64,000 nucleotides of DNA. It comes from Brugia malayi (lineage: Eukaryota > Nematoda > Chromadorea > Rhabditida > Onchocercidae). The position numbers and the translations under genes are program-made. Each line of letters opens with the position of its first letter. Positions within the stretch are counted from its first letter, which is position 1. Under the pieces are notes generated by a model. The model saw nothing but the letters and a program-made list of their open reading frames with translations. It was not told the origin of the DNA and did no database searches. The stretch is from positions 5,522,187 through 5,586,186 of the forward strand of contig NW_025062475.1 in NCBI RefSeq assembly GCF_000002995.4, written 5' to 3'. Positions 14,396 through 27,300 of the stretch are shown piece after piece.

Positions 14396-15790
14396 CAATA
14401 CAAACCACTGTAGTGAAGTACAAAGTGTTAGTACAAATTACAAATTACAAGTTGGAATCAAAGTTGTTTTGTATCAAAAATAGTTGTAAATCAAGTCGGA
14501 TGGATTTTTTGAATCAGAAAATTCCTGAATAAATCATCTATATTTATTAAGTTCAGTACAAGAGAAAAAAGAATGAGAAATAAAATTAATAATTCTTGAG
14601 AAGGATAAAATGAAAGGAATGAAAATTTCTTGAAATTATTGAATTACTGGGAGAGTAGCAATTAGCAAAATTACTAAATCATTTCTCTTACCTTTCTTAC
14701 TAGCAACAGCATTGCCTAAGAGAAACAAACAGATAAATATTTTCTTTTCCATTGGATGAGTAATAATGAGTAAATGAGTAATAATTTCTTTCCGATGAGT
14801 AATAATGAAATTTGTGACGAGTTAAATGATAGGTTCAATCAAAAAAAATTTCTATTCAGTATTCATCTTATCATAAAGGAAGTAGTCTAATCCGGATATC
14901 GGTTTTGCTTACTTCAACTTCATTCCCTTTCTTATATTTCATTGTTTTAATTCACCAGTTATCTAAGGTGAAACTACTTTAGTTATTTGCATTTCTTCAC
15001 TGAATAATTAGTTGAGATTGCTATATCTGTAGAATTATAATAATTTTGTAACTAATTCATGTCTTATCATTTTCTGATAACTAAGGAATAAATATCATAA
15101 ATAACTTGAAAGATGGGTTTGTTCAATTATTCCATTTATTTGTTCGCCTCCTTCATTTTTTTAAAATAATTTAAATTTATAAAATTTCGTCCACTATTTA
15201 TATATTTATTTCATATATTATATTTTAACGATAAAAATTAACCTAGGTTTTTTTTATGATTCAATTTTGAATTCCTTGTTTTAATGATAATTTACTGTGT
15301 TTATTTTATTAGTATTTAAATAAATAATCTACTGATTAGAAAATCGATTAGTAATTCATCGTAATATTTCTATAAACAATGTATTTCATTGAAATACTTC
15401 GATAAATTTTAAAGTTAAAAACAAAATTTAGGTTTGAACAATCTTCAGTTTAGCAAAGCTTTATGACGACTTAATAATTTCAGTATTTCAACTTATTCTG
15501 ATATTCTGGCTAGAAAGAGTATTGTGATTATAACAGGAAATATTGAATTATTTATTTCGAAGTAAATAAGACGAGCAAATTTAAATTTGAATTTAATGTA
15601 AAAAATACTAATTCACCTATTATCACATTGTGTTTAGCTCATCCAGTCTTACATGTAATTTCTTAAAACTTTACCGCTTTTAAGATTCTTTATTCAGTCT
15701 TGTATATTATTTCCTTACTATTAAATTCTTTTTCATGTAAAAAAAAAATCATTGTAAAATTTATTGCCATAAGTTCAGGAAGTAAATGCA

Positions 15791-18700
15791 ATGTATCCGG
15801 TTATCGAACAGTTCCAACGATTGAGTTCCATTTCCATTGATGATATGGAAATTACGAATTCACTTCATGGGTCAGTTGAATGGCAACAAAATGTTAGCAG
15901 TATGTCGCATAACCAAAAAGGTTTGTCACAATTTACAATTTATTTTGTTTCCTTAAAATGTCTACTAATGATATATCAAAAAAAGAAAAAATTCAAATTT
16001 GGAAGATATGCTTAAAACTTATTCAAATTTAGCTATAATTAATAGCAAATTTGTTTTTATGTCGAATTTTTTTTGTGTCAAAAATTTACCTACAAAAATT
16101 TTTTCATAAAACTTATACAAAATAATGTACAAACAATTCTAATTTTTTAAATTCACACACTAAACAAAAAACAATGTACAAACAGTTCTAATTATTTAAA
16201 TTTTCATACTTCAATAATTACCCTAAATTCCAAATTTTAGCTCCCTTCTTGTATGATAAGTTAATGGTAAGAAAAAAAATTAATTTTTCAAATTTGCAAT
16301 AATGAAATTTTCTTATAAAATTTATCCTTATGACATTAAATATGATAAGTATCCAATTATAAAGATTTCACAATCCAGTCACCCACAATACCAAATTATA
16401 ATGATAACAAATTAATGGAATCTATCAGTAATGCAAGAATTTATGTATATCGCGGAGAGAAAATTGCTGGTTTCGAGTTACAGGGAATTCGAATGATATG
16501 TTTGCCACAGGTAATTAGTACATTCTATTGAAAATTCGTTTCTTATCAAAAGTTTAGATGAAATTTTCAATTTATAAGAGGATTTATTCACCTTATTTGA
16601 TACAATTTTAAATTAAATTTATAAAAGGATTTTATTTATTCATTATCTATCGATCATTATTCACTATCATACTGATTATTTTATTCACATTTTAGGCATA
16701 TGAAATGTTTCTAAAAAATGTTATTAGTGGCCTTCACACTGTTCATACCAAACTGAAACGTCTTCAAATCCGGCTTATTATTTGTAATGTTGAACAGGTA
16801 TAAATCTGCTCCTGTTAATTAAGGATTAATTTCACATACTATATTTTGATTAGATAAAAGATTACATTCAATGATACGTTCGAATTTAGTGGTAGAGGTG
16901 ATATATATGAAATTATGATCAATTAAATGAAGAAAAAAAAACTTATGAATTCATTAAAGAAATGGGAATTATATGAAGCAATAAATTTGTTTTATTAATT
17001 TATGACATAGAAGTATTCTGTGTAAATTTCCATCTTTTTTAAATTTTTATCATAAAATATTTTTTATGGTGAAATCATATGTTTCATTTTTAAAAAAAGA
17101 ACAGAAACCCATTTTTATTTATTTGGAAAGAAAATAAAAGAGAATGATATACACTGATGATTTTTAGAATCGGATTCATTTGATTCCTGAAATAAAGTCA
17201 GATCATTGGATTTGCATAGGATATTTTAGGTCCGAGCATTACGAAATTTGGGTGCTATCCAGAAAGCTGTTAATCGTTGTAAATTAATTTCTTGTAATGA
17301 TTTTGATCAATTATACGATGACTGTTATAAAATTCAGTAAGTTATAAAACGTATGAAATTAATTTTTTCTTATCAATCACACTAAATTTCATCACCATTA
17401 GTTTTAGTAAATGAATAACTGAAGAAGAGTCGCTATTCTCACTTCTTTCAATCATTTAACTCGAAGAGAAATATAGCGTCCTGAAATGATACCAAACAAT
17501 TGCAAGAAATGAATAATGCAATTTCTTTTTACTTCTGGATAACAGTAATTTGTTTATAGGCATCGATCGGGTCGCCTAGCAAAGCGTCCTGCAGAATGCG
17601 AAAATACATCGAATGATAAGAGTAAAAAGCAGAAATACACTTCAGATAGTCCGTAATTATTCCAGCGTTTTTTATCATTCTGCAATTTCCGATCATTTAT
17701 ACAGCAGAAGTTATGGCAAAAAACAACAAATTAAATTTAAAATTTTAAACAGCAATATTATAGGTCATTTAATATAAGCCCCCAAATTTAATTTTAAAAT
17801 GCCTAAAAAAGTTCATTTTTTACTAAAGTGATTTGCATCAAAAATGCTCTTTATAAGGTGAATGATTAAATATCGTTAACTAATCATATCTTATCAATAT
17901 ACCAATGAATCAGTCTCTGTATCATTCACTATTGTATTACACTTTTTTGCATTTTGTAACGTTCAAAATATTCTTTTAATTAATTATTCCATAATAATCG
18001 ATTAAACAACAAGTGATTGTTAGTGATAAGAACACAGTATAACAGCTTATAAAATATTTTCAGTATGACTGTAAAATACTTATAGGAAGGTAAAATCTTA
18101 GAGCAATGATCAGAAAATTCTCTAAAAGGCACACAATAATATACTTTGACCGTAAAAAAGTCATAGAAAATGATCAGAAAACAATAATTTGTCAATGAAA
18201 AGTGCTGATACTGATATAGGAGTTAAATTTACTGAAACTGTATAAAGTATGAAGCGATACACTATAGTTGTAAGATATGATAATATTGATGATAATGGTG
18301 ATATCACTGGCAATACATATATAATTCATGATTCTTTCCTTTGTTCATTCATAACCGCATTATTATTTTATTAAAAAAAAATGAAAATGAAAATGAGAAA
18401 AACAAATGCATAAATTAACAAAATTTCAACTGAATGAACATTAAATTATTTGATTAATTCATCCACTGATTATTTTTGCTAAAAAAGAGAAAACAGTGAG
18501 CTCTTTTTTTTGTCAAATTTTTTCGACCACAATTTTTTTCTTTTACGGTTAAATATTATATGAAGTATACTGTTGTTTTTTTTTTTTTTTGTAATTGTTG
18601 TTAAATTATAATATAAATATTTAAGGAATACTGGTACCATTTACAACAAAGCAACAAATTCGACAACTGATGGCTACTGTTACTACAGCAATTACTTCCC

Positions 18701-20233
18701 AATCACTGCAATCAAAAGAAAATACAATTGATACAACTGTTCCTGATCACAAATCAGATTCCAGGTTTTCTTTTTATGCTAGTAATCATTGATGTAAATT
18801 TCTCTTCGTTGCCATTTCATAATTTTAAATTATCATTGTGTATTTCCAATGCTGAAATATAAATATGTAAAAATTGCTGTCACAATCATTGTCACAAACA
18901 AAGTTGTTAATTCTACATACTATAATCTCATTAACTGTGAGCAAAAATAGTGCATACTCATTTGTATTAATCATTTCATGAAGTATTTCATTACCATCGA
19001 TACCGTTGAATTTGACTAAAAATGTTGACAATCATCAAAATGAGAGTGACAGCAACAACGCATCGGAGAAAGGAATTTCAAGTCATAATTCCAAATTTAT
19101 TCAAATTTGTTCACGAAGCAAATGCATCAATCAGGTTATTAATGATATCTTATCTGTTTTATCCAAGGTTCGATTTTCTTATAATTAGAATTTAAATCTT
19201 GTTTATTTACCACATGTGATTTTATTTACCTGCATAAGCTAACGAAAGCCATCAAATAAAATAAGCTAAAAACAGCAGCAAATGTTTACTGCTACTTTTC
19301 ATGATATTTATATAAAATATTACATCATATTGCAATGAATTTCAAAATTACTTTGGCTATATTTTACTGATAAATAATTGAAACACATTCCGATAATATT
19401 CTCAGGATGAATCAACCGAAGATACAAATATTTTACAAGTTATGCTCAGTAAATTAATCACGTTAATCGAGATGGCAATGGTGAATTTAAAAACGGAACG
19501 TGAACTGGTTGAGAATGAGAAATGTTAAATTTGCTTTTATCTTTTATCTTCACAATTGATTTTAGTAATGCATTTTCAAAAATAAATATTGTTTATGAAA
19601 AATTTTTAAATTGTTAAATCTATTGACGCGAAAATTATCGCAAAATGGGAGACCATATTTGCATCATAATTAATCCTATGTATATGTTAAAATCATAAAT
19701 TGGCATATCAGATTGTTTTCCACTAAAAAAAGTTAGGAACCTTAATTTTTGAAGTTTTTAATTACTATTACAGCACTCGTATGCAAAGTGCAACGAGATC
19801 TTGAATGCAAGCAAAGTGAATATAATAAAATACGACGAGAATTATCCATGGAACAACAAAAAACCAGTAAGTATAATTTTATATTGTAACAACATAAAAA
19901 AATTAAACCTTCTGAAACAAAATCGAAATCATATAATTCTGAAGCTAATTAAAATTAAATTTATGCTATTAATATTGTCTTGTAGTTTCGGATAAACACA
20001 GTAGCCAATAAGTTGTTGTTTAAAAACTTCAAAGTAATATTATTTATAATAGTATAAACAAATTAGATAAAGAAAACATTTAAATCTTGGTATCATTTAT
20101 TTGTATCATTTAATTTGCATTTTTAGAGAATTATTTTCGGCATTACTGCAAAGCAAAACGTGAATCACTAAAACTGAAGGAGAAATTAATCAACTTAAGC
20201 GACAGTATAAGCACGAAGACAAAGCTCGAATAA
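15791..20233 (+). CDS. dac-1: Dachshund homologue (Ski/Sno/Dac family), 11 exons
   Basis: Nuclear transcriptional cofactor of the Dachshund family. Exons: 15791-15920, 16241-16266 (26-nt micro-exon), 16379-16510, 16696-16797, 17230-17336, 17560-17648, 18626-18764, 18984-19167, 19406-19523, 19774-19866, 20127-20233, about 408 aa. The DachBox-N (Ski/Sno/Dac fold) is unmistakable: YRGEKIAGFELQG, MICLPQAYEMFLKN, GLHTVHTKLKRLQI, CNVEQVRALRNLGAIQKAVN, RCKLISCNDFDQLYDDC. It is followed by RSGRLAKRP, the counterpart of the basic motif after the domain in vertebrate DACH1/2. The C-terminus (LQVMLSKLITLIEMA, then a long charged helix in exons 9-11) fits the DachBox-C coiled coil. The frame is open upstream of the ATG to TTCAG at 15774-15778, so that acceptor is either for a trans-spliced leader or for an unseen upstream exon. 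The exon 6 donor is uncertain: 17648 keeps phase, while 17652 has a better consensus. Confidence 0.93.
16127..16202 (+). repeat. Tandem duplication of about 45 bp in a dac-1 intron
   Basis: Two adjacent imperfect copies built on AATGTACAAACARTTCTAAT followed by a T/A-rich tail, in the intron before the micro-exon. Confidence 0.8.
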
Positions 20234-21382
20234 AAAATAATCAAATGTAAGATATAAGAAGAATCTTCTATCGTAGATCTTATTTGTTATCAGTGGATAT
20301 CATTAGATCTACATCCATCGATAGATATTTGATTTGTTACTTTCTGTATCATTATATAATTTGTATTATTAATCGTATTTGAATTATTATAAAAATAATT
20401 ATTTGATGTCTATTTTTCTGATTCATTCTGAAATAGACATTCATGGATATTTTTTGATTGCTTATTGTTAATTATTGATTCGTATTTCAAATGTTGTTGG
20501 TTTTTCCCAGTTTATATTATTAGTGATTGGATGAATGATTGTAAGAAAAAATTACAGCAAACTAAATGTCAAAATATTGCTAGTATTTAAATTAGGTCTC
20601 ATTTTCAAACTCATTATCATTCACAGCAACAATTTTCCTTATTTTTCTTATAAAAGCATATGGTCCACTTAAAAAATTTACTCCCCGATTTTTTCTTAAT
20701 ATTCTAATATTTAATTATTCTTATTAACAGATATCATAAGTCCAAAAAAAAAAAAAAATTCTTCTACTGACCGCTTTTAATTTCATATCCATCCAAAAAA
20801 TTATGAAAAGGCATGAAATTATATATTTGTTATATCTGCACAAAAACATAGAAAGCATTTGATTAACTCTCGAAAAGTTTGAGAAAAACATTACTATTGC
20901 ACTGCAATAAAAATAATCAAAAAACATTGCTATTGCACTGCAATAAAATAATTAAAAGAAGAAATTTATGCATCCGTTATTATTATTAATTGACCAGTTA
21001 ATTAATCTGATTGACTACTGTTATTTTTTTTTTTTTTTTTTGAAACAATCTCCCAATAATTTCCTACATCACATTTTCAGCAGCAAAGCAAATTAAATGT
21101 ATTTAGCTGAAGTGATAATAACAGTGATAATAGAAGTCACTGAAACATCTTAATCAATAAAAAATTAGCCTGCACAAGTCAAGATCGTACGTTTATGCTC
21201 GCCGAACGAATGATACTCGGAAAATACTTATCAATTAAAGCATTGTTAATTTGATGTGAACTTTACAAGTAAGAAATAAATCATGCCTTACTTGTGTCAT
21301 CATCTTATTAATAAATATTTCATGTTGAGAGACAGCTAAAAATGACCCCTTTCTAATAAAAAATTTATGGAAGCATTGCAGG
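20234..21382. other. Intergenic, dac-1 3' side to tRNA cluster
   Basis: No gene seen. It contains the short tandem repeat at 20887-20950 and a poly-T tract at 21006-21022. Confidence 0.6.
20887..20950 (+). repeat. Short tandem repeat
   Basis: Two copies of about 33 bp with the core ATTGCACTGCAATAAAA, which itself contains the inverted repeat TTGCAC-TGCAA, so each copy could form a small hairpin. Confidence 0.8.
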
Positions 21383-21456
21383 GCCGCCGTAGCTCAGTCG
21401 GTTAGAGCGTGGGTCTAATAAGCCCAAGGTCGCAGGTTCGACCCCTGCCGGCGGCA
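21383..21456 (+). tRNA. tRNA-Ile (anticodon AAT), copy 1
   Basis: Complete 74-nt cloverleaf. The acceptor stem GCCGCCG pairs with CGGCGGC, with discriminator A. The D arm is GCTCAGTCGGTTAGAGC. The anticodon loop CTAATAA gives anticodon AAT, which reads AUU. The T arm is GCAGG-TTCGACC-CCTGC. Internal promoter boxes A (TAGCTCAGTCGG) and B (GGTTCGACCCC) are intact. A TTTT at 21471 is a likely Pol III terminator. There is no intron and CCA is not encoded. Confidence 0.97.
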
Positions 21457-21929
21457 CATTGAACACTATTTTGAAAAATTGGTAATTATAAAAAAAATGT
21501 GGCGTTGGATGGAAATCTATTAAGTTGTAAAAAAATATATAGGAACAAAATGCGTATTATACCCGACATGGCCAGCCAATACTGTCCTTCCGATTAATAT
21601 TTCGTTTCAGAGTAACACGGAAGTTTAGTACTTTCCACTTAGCAGTCGTACTTTCACATATCTTTGTTACAGGTAGTATAACACAATGTAACAACTAATA
21701 TTTCTTGAATATTGACTACACCAGCACAGCAAAAGCCTATTATCATCACTGTATCGATCAATCGATTATTATCACCATAATCAATATCATTATCACTATC
21801 ATTAATCGTCACCACCATTATCAATCATCACTCATGAACACCATCATCACAATCACCATTACCAATCATCATTGCTGCGACAGTGTCACTATTATCACTA
21901 CTATAACCACTCTCCTTATCTAATAGTCA

Positions 21930-21973
<44 letters not shown>

Positions 21974-22108
21974 TAAATCATCACAATATTGTCACAACAA
22001 ATGATCGATTAGATCGATGTAATATGTAATATCACTATGTAATAACAATAGAAATTTTTGTATTTGTATTCAAATTCAACATTAGCTCAAATGCCAAGTA
22101 CTAGCAGA
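21457..22108. repeat. Simple-repeat spacer between tRNA copies
   Basis: A degenerate CAT/ATC-rich stretch (21740-21920) is followed by a (CT)n microsatellite at 21933-21971. Open frames here read His/Ile/Thr-rich strings that merely reflect the repeat. No gene. Confidence 0.8.
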
Positions 22109-22182
22109 GCCGCCGTAGCTCAGTCGGTTAGAGCGTGGGTCTAATAAGCCCAAGGTCGCAGGTTCGACCCCTGCCGGCGGCA
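22109..22182 (+). tRNA. tRNA-Ile (anticodon AAT), copy 2
   Basis: Base-for-base identical to the copy at 21383. The flanks are different, so only the gene body is shared. TTTT at about 22197-22200 is the likely terminator. Confidence 0.97.
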
Positions 22183-22287
22183 CGCAAAGTCGTGGCTTTT
22201 GCATTTGAAATTCATGCGTGAAGAATTTTCAATTGATCTCAATTTGTCATATGATATATTAGAGAGACAAGAGAAGGAATGACAGAG

Positions 22288-22346
22288 ATATGGGTGATGG
22301 TGATGACTGTGATGATGATGATGATGGCGGTGATGATGATGATGAC
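22288..22346. repeat. (GAT)n microsatellite
   Basis: Imperfect GATGATGATGG repeat between tRNA copies 2 and 3. It is the complement type of the CAT repeat before copy 2. Confidence 0.85.
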
Positions 22347-22548
22347 ATCGAAGGAATAGCAGGTAAAAGCAAGCTGATTAGCGTTTTCTTGTTTTCTTTT
22401 TCCATTTTCGAATTTGAACTTTTTTCCTTCTTCCATTTCTGAATCTGAAGGGATATTCTTTTCTGATTCTTCTGAATTTAAATTTCATTTTTGAATTCAA
22501 ATTATTCAACTGAAATCTTACAAATTGCTTTTGCAAAATGGGCGCTCC

Positions 22549-22622
22549 TGCCGCCGGCAGGGGTCGAACCTGCGACCTTGGGCTTATTAGACCCACGCTC
22601 TAACCGACTGAGCTACGGCGGC
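22549..22622 (-). tRNA. tRNA-Ile (anticodon AAT), copy 3, inverted
   Basis: The reverse complement is identical to the other two copies, with intact A and B boxes. Its TTTT terminator lies at about 22536-22539 on the complementary strand. Copies 2 and 3 converge, forming an inverted pair with a 366-bp spacer. Confidence 0.97.
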
Positions 22623-24318
22623 TATGTGGTTTACCTGTGATTTATTTTCTAAGTTCTTTTGAAATCATTTTTGATTTTTAATATTTGAGAATGCAATAAA
22701 TGTTGTCTGCTAAACAGAAGCACTCTACCAAAGTGTGCTGTTTTTTTAAAAAATTTTTGTAATTAACAGCAAACATAATGTGTTAGTGTTCTTAAAAAAT
22801 ACGTAATGTTATTGACTTTAACACTGTAATTTTCTGTAATAACAGTAAGAATATTGATTGTACTGCAATATACAAATTATAGCTTCAGCTTTTTTTCTCC
22901 AGTTTTTTTTAGGTTAATGTTTGGAGAATTATGACAGTTACATTAAATTATTACTTTATAACTGGAATATGTTACTAATGAAATTTATCATACTAATGAA
23001 TATCCGAAGCGTTCTATTATCTTCTATTATTGCATGTTAATCATGTAATTCATGTAATTCTAAATTTGAATTAGTGTATAATCTTTTCATCTTGAATAGT
23101 TCAGCTGAGGATTTTCGTCATTTTTAATTCTTTTTCTTTTCTCCTTTTCATAATTTTATATATGGTGTCATTATATTTACTATTCAAATTTTCTATTTCA
23201 GTATTAAATTAATTTTATGACACTAAATGACAAACATCGAAATTTTTTTTTCTTCGAATTTCAATTGATATTTGTTTTCACTACTTTAAATCAATTAAAT
23301 TTAATTTGTACGGCAAAAGTTTTAAAGTAATTCATTAGAATGATTGAATTAAGCTATATTTTATTAATTGATTATTTGATTGAAGTAATTATTAATTGAA
23401 ATAAAGCTTTTCGAAGTTTTTATTTCTTCTAGTTGATCTTACAAAACAATTATCAGTAGGTTTCTCAATTTTTCGGTTGTTTTAGCCAAGCATAAAAATT
23501 TATAATTTGACCAAACAATCGTTGCTTTTTTAAGTTAAGTGTCACTCTCTAACGCTATCACCAATACTTTATACTTCCATTGCCTAATCTACTGCTTTGT
23601 TAATTTTTCCCCGCAATAAAATTTTTAATATTATATCGAATTTATATGGGAAGAAATGAACTTGATTTCTTCATTATGAAACCATTCATTTTTATGTTTT
23701 CCCAAATTTCGCCTGTTCCTTCTCTTTTTTTTAAAATTTTTTTTGAAGCATTTTTCAGCCTTTTTTCTTTTTTGTTTCACGAAAATTGAAGATTGAAAAG
23801 ATGAGTGTTTCACTCAGCTGTTCAAAAAAAAGCAAAAAACAGAAAAAGAGTTGGATGCTAATTAGAATAATTAATTCAGTGTTGATTTAATTTAATATAT
23901 CTGCAATTGCATTCATTCTATTGCTAATAATCAGCAACAATCATATTTTAGTTAGTAGAATAGTCGATATAAAAATAAAACAAATAAATTAGATAAATTT
24001 TTTTATTGATCAAAGCAAATGGTGTTTTATAAGTTGAAATTGAAAAGTTACAAAAATTGCATTAGAAATTGCTTATCAATCAAATAAATTAATCAAATGT
24101 GTCAATAGGATGAGCTATTATGTCAATTCTTTCAATTATTAGTTTAGTTCTATTTATTTATCACTTTTGATTAGCTATATTATTCCTTATGCTGCGCTTT
24201 TCTTTATTAATTTCTTTACAATAAAAGTAATGAATAGTTTGAAAAAATTGATAAATCTTTGGAGCTTAAGAAAAATTTCCCTGCATATCTTTTCTGTTCA
24301 TCAGCACTTAAGCCACAA

Positions 24319-24340
24319 ATATATATATATATATATATAT
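24319..24340. repeat. (AT)n microsatellite
   Basis: Eleven AT units in gene-poor DNA. Confidence 0.9.
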
Positions 24341-27300
24341 CGCAGAAATTAAAATTGTAATTTATAATACTTTCCTTTACTTTCTCTGCATAAAATTATT
24401 ATCATGCAGTTATTGCGAACATTTTGTCAACTAAATTAATTAGCTTTTTAGTGAATGATTTCTAAAAAATTATTATAAATAGGCTTAAATAAATCTTTAT
24501 TGATCGCAATGGTGTATGTGCGTAATTTGTATAATTTTGTGAACAAAAATAGCTTTGTATATGTTTGTGTAAGTTTTGCTGCAGGGCAAATGATATAAAA
24601 TTCGATACCTCTGGCACGGTTAATTTTTAAAACATTAGCTATTTGGTGTATGATTAGTTCTTGTGCTTTTTAATTCATTTCATTTTTTTTTTTCCTAAGT
24701 TTACTTCTTAAGCAGAAATAATTTCAGAAAATTCAAATATTTTCATTCATCATTAAAATGTTCATTACCGAATGTTATAAACATTTCATTCTTCATGACA
24801 AATCAGAGTCATAAGAAACAGTTCTCTGTAAATATATGGAATAAAAAAAAGCTTCTATTTTTAAGGTTTTTTTTTAGTTAAATTTTATACTACTATAATT
24901 TACTTAAATCCTAAAATGATCACATTATGTCTAATGGTATTGAGTTGTTCGATACTTTCTCACATAATTTGATCATTTTCCATAATTGCTCTCTGTTCAT
25001 CATATCTGTCAATCTGTGATGATCGATAGCTATGCTTTTTTTATCTATAAGTTTTCAACGCTGTCGCAAATTAAATGCTTGCGATTTGTCTTTGCTGATT
25101 TTACAATCAGTTATTTGGATTCATTTCTTGTTTAATTTTGTTTCATTAGTTTAAAATAAGTGTGAAATATATAACACGATGATAATTTTTTAACTAAAAA
25201 GCACAAAAACAAAAAATGAATCACTAAAATGTATCATTTTAGCATTGTAAGAATGCAAAGATTGCTTTTGCCAAAATCTTTGAAGAAAGAAAATTTTGTG
25301 TTTGAGTACTGTCTCATTCATATTTTTTTTTTTCTGTTTTAATTAAAGGATATTTGAAATAGGAAATACTTTGTGTTAACGTAGGCTAGTTTAATGAAAA
25401 ATGTGAAAGAATCTCAGAACCTATTTTTAATTTAAAATTCTACATTTATATTAAGACAAACTTATTTTTTGCTATTAATTATATTAATATTTTTTATTTT
25501 ATTATATTATTTTTATTATTTTCTTTTTATTTTTAATATATATCAATATTTATTTGTTATTTTTATTACTAATATTAACATAAAGTTATTATTATTTAGG
25601 TTCTAGAATATCATTTTTCACCTGATCATTGAGTCTTAATTAGTAGAGAAACATGCCTTAATTACTTTTAAATAAAAAAACCTACTTGCTTAATAAAATC
25701 AATAGTCACTTTAATTATAATCTTACTACTTGAATAAAGTCACCAATACTTTCTTTCTTTAATACTGTATTTATAAAGCATCCCTCAATTTAATTTAAAT
25801 TCACTTTAAAATTACCTTTGATAATATTGGAATTTTATTTGCACATACAAATACTGTAGCTGAATGCAATTACGACATCCACTGGGCATCAGTATTTGAT
25901 GCTATCACCTATTATTGTTATTGCTTTACTATAATTATTTGTCACATGAGATTTACTCATAATAAATTGAGTAAAATAGCATTATTAACTTACCAAAAGC
26001 AACCTTTGACCTCTTCATATATATAGGCTCAGTGACTAATTAATACATTATTGTTATCCAAATATTAATGAATAGATATTTTAGCTTCCATTTTACCAAT
26101 GCTTGGTTCATTACAATTATGCTAAATTCACGCTACATTGATTTTAGTGAATTTAATGAAAATAAATATAAAAAAGAAGTTGTTTAGACGAAAACAAAAC
26201 CATTTCCTATTAACTTTTTTCGCTTAAAATCTATAATTTATTTTCGTTACACAGATATTATGGCAAAAAAGGAAAAGCCAATAAGCTCCACTTGTAATAC
26301 TGACAAAAAAAATCTCTGAAAAATTCTTTTGCTTTTTACTTTTCTTTTGAGATATCTATCTTGCGAAATAATCACAAATTATATTAATCAATAAAAGAAA
26401 AGAACATGGCTTTCTTAATGACTGAAATACAAAATTTTCGAAAAAAAAAGATCAAATAAAATGTCTTCTACCATTTAATTTATGATGATAAATAAATCAA
26501 ATCAAATTTTATTCTAGAATCATTTCTAGCACAATTTCTCAGAATCGTTTCTTTGGATTAAATATTGAATGAAATTAATCGTTTAAGGATGGCAAAGTAT
26601 TCAAATATTATAAATGAAATATTCATATACTTATATTTTATCTGTGAGATCGACAAAGCATTTTACTCTTTACTGAGAAAAATTTTAACCATTCATTCCA
26701 ACACAGTGATTAGAAAATATTCCAAAATAACGATGATTTAATCTGAAGTGAAAAAAAAGCAGAAAAAAAAAAAAAAAAAAAAAAACATTGTGAAAGGAAG
26801 AAACGAAAGAATTGAATTGATGACTTTGCTTGTTCGAAAAATGAAAAATTTTCTCGAAAATACCAAAAAACGAAAAAAATCCGGTTAATAGTACACAGTC
26901 AGAATGATGAATTTCATTCCCAAAATGTTCAATTTCACTGCTTGATGATTTGCCACGCACACTCTTCCTATGATTTTTTTAAATTAATTTTTGTTTTCTC
27001 TCGTACAAAGTCTGCAACTCTCAAGCTTAAAATTTATCGTATTTTTCTTTATGTTAATTTTCGTCTTATATTTTCCTTTTTTATCGTATTTTAGAAATTT
27101 TACTTTTATTGAATAATGTAGACGATATAAGGCAGTGAAAAAAGCTATTCTGGTATGTTTTACTTTTCGTTATTTGTACTCTGATCATTGTGTGATAAAA
27201 AGATAACGATCTTTCTGCAGATAACTCAATCATCTCATTTATATTTGATAAGTCGATTTGGCATTCTGTTAGCCCACAAATAAACGAATAAATTTTTATT

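Larger units (their letters stand above)
12797..15790. other. Intergenic upstream of dac-1
   Basis: No coding exon recognised. It contains a (TAA)n microsatellite at 13429-13466, an AC/TATA-rich stretch at 14220-14265 and a GA-rich block at 14338-14395. TTCAG at 15774-15778, immediately before the dac-1 start, could be a cis- or trans-splice acceptor. Confidence 0.6.

Noticed and set aside
21705..21923. His/Ile-rich open frame between tRNA copies
   Set aside because: Reads the CAT repeat; not a gene.
26685..26960. 91-codon minus-strand open frame
   Set aside because: Contains a poly-Phe run from a poly-A tract and has no domain.
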